DNA from: Pseudomonas capeferrum
Lineage (GTDB): Bacteria; Pseudomonadota; Gammaproteobacteria; Pseudomonadales; Pseudomonadaceae
Assembly (NCBI RefSeq): GCF_013523055.1
Contig: NZ_JAAMQM010000021.1
Coordinates: forward strand, 62,001-126,000
Length of the DNA stretch: 64,000 nt
Reading direction: 5' to 3'
A program made the translations under genes and the position numbers. Positions 62,195 through 64,000 of the stretch are shown here, in pieces; position 1 is the first letter of the stretch; each line of letters opens with the position of its first letter. The notes below the pieces were generated by a model that worked only from the letters and a program-made list of their open reading frames with translations, was not told the DNA's origin and searched no databases.

Positions 62195-62440
62195 GTATTC
62201 CGTGGTCTTGCGTGCGGTACCTGGCGATTCATAACCATCGTGTGTTCCCCCTCGGCGCTTTTGGGCGGCGCGCTAGCTGCTGAGGCGTCAGTTAGAACCG
62301 TGCGGTTACGCGTGGGCGCGCGGAGCCTAGCAACCACCTGCCATTGCTCCGACCAGCGTCGCGCGATTAGAGCCCGGGCCCTGACGCTTTTCCGCGCTAC
62401 GCCAAGCTTTAAACGACAGCTTTCTCAAGCGAGCGGCAGG

Positions 62441-63568
62441 CTAGGCTGGCTCCTCGGGCGGCAGTGAGCCGGCGGCGCCCCCGTCCATGGTGGGCGAAGC
62501 GGGCAGCAACTGACTGACGCGACTGCCAAGCAATGAGCCGGCTTGGAAATAGCCCATCACCGTGCTGACGCTGCGGTGCTCGGTCATCGCCATCACCTCG
62601 CCGAGTGGTATGCCCTGTCGGCCGGCTTCGGTGACGAACCCAGAGCGCAGACTGTGTGCCGCCCAATCCCCCTCGAGACCGGCTAACTGAGCCCGCCGTT
62701 TGACAATCCGCGCGACCTGATCGCCGGACAAACCGGCGCTGCTCACGTGCCCGCCTCGGTACATCCGCCGAAACAGCGGGCCACTGCTGGCCGGCGCCGC
62801 CGCCAGCCAGGCGTTCAGCGCCTGCGCTGCCGCCCCTTGCAGCGGCTTTTCTCGACGCACCCCTCCGGTGTCGGTCTTGGTCGCGCCAAGCGCGTACAGC
62901 CAGGTCTCCGCATCCAGCCGGCGCAGGTCCTCGACCTGCAGGCCGATCACTTCCGAACGGCGCCGGCCGCCGCCGCTCCACGCGAGCAGCAGGAGGGCGC
63001 GGTCGCGCATGCCCCGCACGCCGTCCGTGCAGGTAGCGAGCATGGCCTGCAGCGGCTCCAGCACCATGGCGGTTTTCTTGCGCCGCGTCACCCCCTGGCG
63101 CGCCTGGGCCTTGCGCGCCTCGCGTAGCAATGTTTTCACCGCCGGCGCCTCGATCGGATTCTCCCATCGCTGCAGCCGGTGCCACTTGGTCACCACGGCC
63201 AGGCGGTGGCTGACAGTGCTAAACGCCAATGGCCCGGGCTTGCCCTTGACACCGGCGGCGACCAGCGCGTCGTCCAAGTGGACGGGTAGCAGGTGGCTCC
63301 AGCCGCCAGCGCCGTCCGGGCGGGCTAGATGATCGACGATGAACTGTATAGCGACTTCCGGCGGCAGGGCGCCGTCTCCGAGCGCACGACGGTAGCGCAG
63401 TTGCAGCCAGGCGGACCAGTAGGCGAGGGCACTGCGATAGCTGCGTACGGTGTTGGCGGCGGTGCCGGCGGCGATGAACGCCTCAGCGGCGGCGCGGGTG
63501 CTTTCAGCCAGCTCCGACAGCGCCAATGGCGCCTCCAATGGCCAGTTTTGTAAATCTGTATTATTCAT
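62441..63568 (-). CDS. tnpS: Tyrosine site-specific recombinase, TnpS-like cointegrate resolution protein
   Basis: 375 residues from ATG 63568 (MNNTDLQ); ATG 63580 is also possible. The N-terminal SAM-like domain includes STRAAAEAFIAAGTAANTVRSYRSALAYWSAWLQ. The catalytic domain has WSGGGRRRSEVIGLQVEDL (Arg I), AAHSLRSGFVTEA (HxxR) and EHRSVSTVMGYFQAG (His and nucleophile Tyr). It is divergent from a KfrA-type gene across an 87-base region with dyads, the arrangement of tnpS-tnpT in Tn4651-type Tn3-family transposons. An integrase of another element is the alternative. Confidence 0.8.
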   Translation of the reverse strand: MNNTDLQNWPLEAPLALSELAESTRAAAEAFIAAGTAANTVRSYRSALAYWSAWLQLRYRRALGDGALPPEVAIQFIVDHLARPDGAGGWSHLLPVHLDDALVAAGVKGKPGPLAFSTVSHRLAVVTKWHRLQRWENPIEAPAVKTLLREARKAQARQGVTRRKKTAMVLEPLQAMLATCTDGVRGMRDRALLLLAWSGGGRRRSEVIGLQVEDLRRLDAETWLYALGATKTDTGGVRREKPLQGAAAQALNAWLAAAPASSGPLFRRMYRGGHVSSAGLSGDQVARIVKRRAQLAGLEGDWAAHSLRSGFVTEAGRQGIPLGEVMAMTEHRSVSTVMGYFQAGSLLGSRVSQLLPASPTMDGGAAGSLPPEEPA

Positions 63569-63576
63569 TACGTTCA

Positions 63577-63629
63577 ACATATTATATGTACAGGTTAATA
63601 AATATAGAGTCGGATAATCTTTTATTATC
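63577..63629. other. Candidate resolution (rst-like) site between tnpS and tnpT
   Basis: Two dyads lie in the 87-base AT-rich divergent region: ACATAT-T-ATATGT (63577-63589) and GATAAT-N5-ATTATC (63613-63629). In Tn4651 the recombination site lies between tnpS and tnpT. Promoters for both genes must also be here. Confidence 0.45.
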
Positions 63630-63655
63630 AGACCTAATATAGCGGAGGATAGGGC

Positions 63656-64000
63656 ATGGCGGTAGGTGTGCCGGAAAACGAGGTGTATGCCGCGGCGGAC
63701 GCGGTACTGGCGCGTGGCGAGCGACCGACGGTGGAGCGGGTGCGCTTGGAGCTCGGGCGCGGTAGTCCAGCCCGAGTCGGCGCCTTGCTGGATCAATGGT
63801 GGGAGCAGTTGGCCGGGCGCCTGCGCAGTGAAACCCGCCTGCCGGGGCTGCCACCGGAAGTGGCGCAGGCTTTCGTCGCTGTCTGGCAACAGGCGACCAC
63901 ACTGGCCCAGGGCGTGGTCGAACATTCCTTGGACGGTCAACGCCAGGTGCTGGCGGAGGAGCGTGAGCAGCTGGCCGCGCTGGAGGCTCGGGCTCGGCTG
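63656..64000 (+). CDS. tnpT: KfrA-N-domain DNA-binding protein, TnpT-like, 3'-truncated by the window
   Basis: The first 115 codons are present; the frame is open to the window end. GGAGG lies eight bases before ATG 63656. The N-terminal domain (VYAAADAVLARGERPTVERVRLELGRGSPARVGALLDQWWEQLA) is the KfrA_N/replication-region DNA-binding pattern. It is followed by an Ala/Gln/Glu-rich heptad-like region starting at EVAQAFVAVWQQATTLAQ, which should continue as a long coiled coil. Divergent pairing with the tyrosine recombinase suggests TnpT, the partner in cointegrate resolution. Confidence 0.8.
   Translation, partial: MAVGVPENEVYAAADAVLARGERPTVERVRLELGRGSPARVGALLDQWWEQLAGRLRSETRLPGLPPEVAQAFVAVWQQATTLAQGVVEHSLDGQRQVLAEEREQLAALEARARL

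Noticed and set aside
1..64000. CRISPR arrays, tRNA or rRNA genes
   Set aside because: No regularly spaced direct repeats, cloverleaf with CCA-type end or rRNA motif was seen on either strand.

Overview
The window looks like chromosomal accessory DNA of a Pseudomonas, most likely a P. putida-group relative. The evidence is high-GC coding with tight ATGA/TGATG overlaps, many TetR/LysR/MarR-controlled catabolic and efflux operons, a membrane PQQ quinate/shikimate-type dehydrogenase beside an OprB porin, a TorF-type outer-membrane protein, and many Crc/Hfq-type AANAANAA motifs near start codons. I saw no rRNA, tRNA or CRISPR array.

Region 1 (1-17000) is a catabolic cluster: a truncated TetR gene, two ACMSD/LigW-type amidohydrolases, a FAH-family enzyme, 3-hydroxyacyl-CoA dehydrogenase, thiolase, an AhpD/CMD protein, a cytochrome P450, three acyl-CoA dehydrogenase genes (two probably forming one heteromeric enzyme), an enoyl-CoA hydratase, a tandem-Cache periplasmic protein, an MFS carrier, glutathione peroxidase, a pantothenate synthetase and a second TetR gene. 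Three promoter regions share an AT-rich dyad TGAWCA-N13-TGYTYA. The gene set suggests P450-initiated, CoA-dependent breakdown of a ring or branched acid; the substrate cannot be read from sequence.

Region 2 (17300-23400) holds an aldehyde dehydrogenase, a GMC alcohol dehydrogenase, a 75-residue membrane protein, an NCS1 permease and a DUF1173-like protein, together looking like uptake and two-step oxidation of an alcohol. Region 3 (23400-34700) holds an XRE-cupin regulator, an Fe-S/flavin ene-reductase, an orphan polyamine-type binding protein, a class II aldolase, a TorF protein, an exported YtcJ-type amidohydrolase, a LysR regulator, a C45-type acyltransferase/amidase and an MHS-type carrier. 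Two matched copies of one 27-bp motif flank the LysR gene, in the same orientation relative to the two genes it probably controls. Two paralogous micro-ORFs (28139 and 35110) bracket the right half of this region as direct repeats.

Region 4 (35400-48500) is mosaic: a single-domain globin, a MarR-AaeB-AaeX-AaeA efflux operon, a GH79-like glycosidase, an LLM flavin enzyme, the PQQ dehydrogenase/OprB pair and decayed IS30, IS66 and IS5 pieces. Near-identical MarR-type palindromes precede the efflux operon and the LLM gene.

Region 5 (48500-61600) is an envelope-defence block: a tripartite EmrAB-type pump with its outer-membrane lipoprotein, a divergent TetR gene, a phospholipase D-like lipoprotein, a large MscS-family channel and a PqiA-PqiA-PqiB-PqiC set. 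The TetR/pump operator recurs almost exactly between the MscS and Pqi operons, which suggests one regulon. Region 6 (61700-64000) holds a frameshifted Xre/ParS-type antitoxin remnant and the divergent TnpS/TnpT-like resolution genes of a Tn4651-type Tn3-family transposon, cut by the window end.
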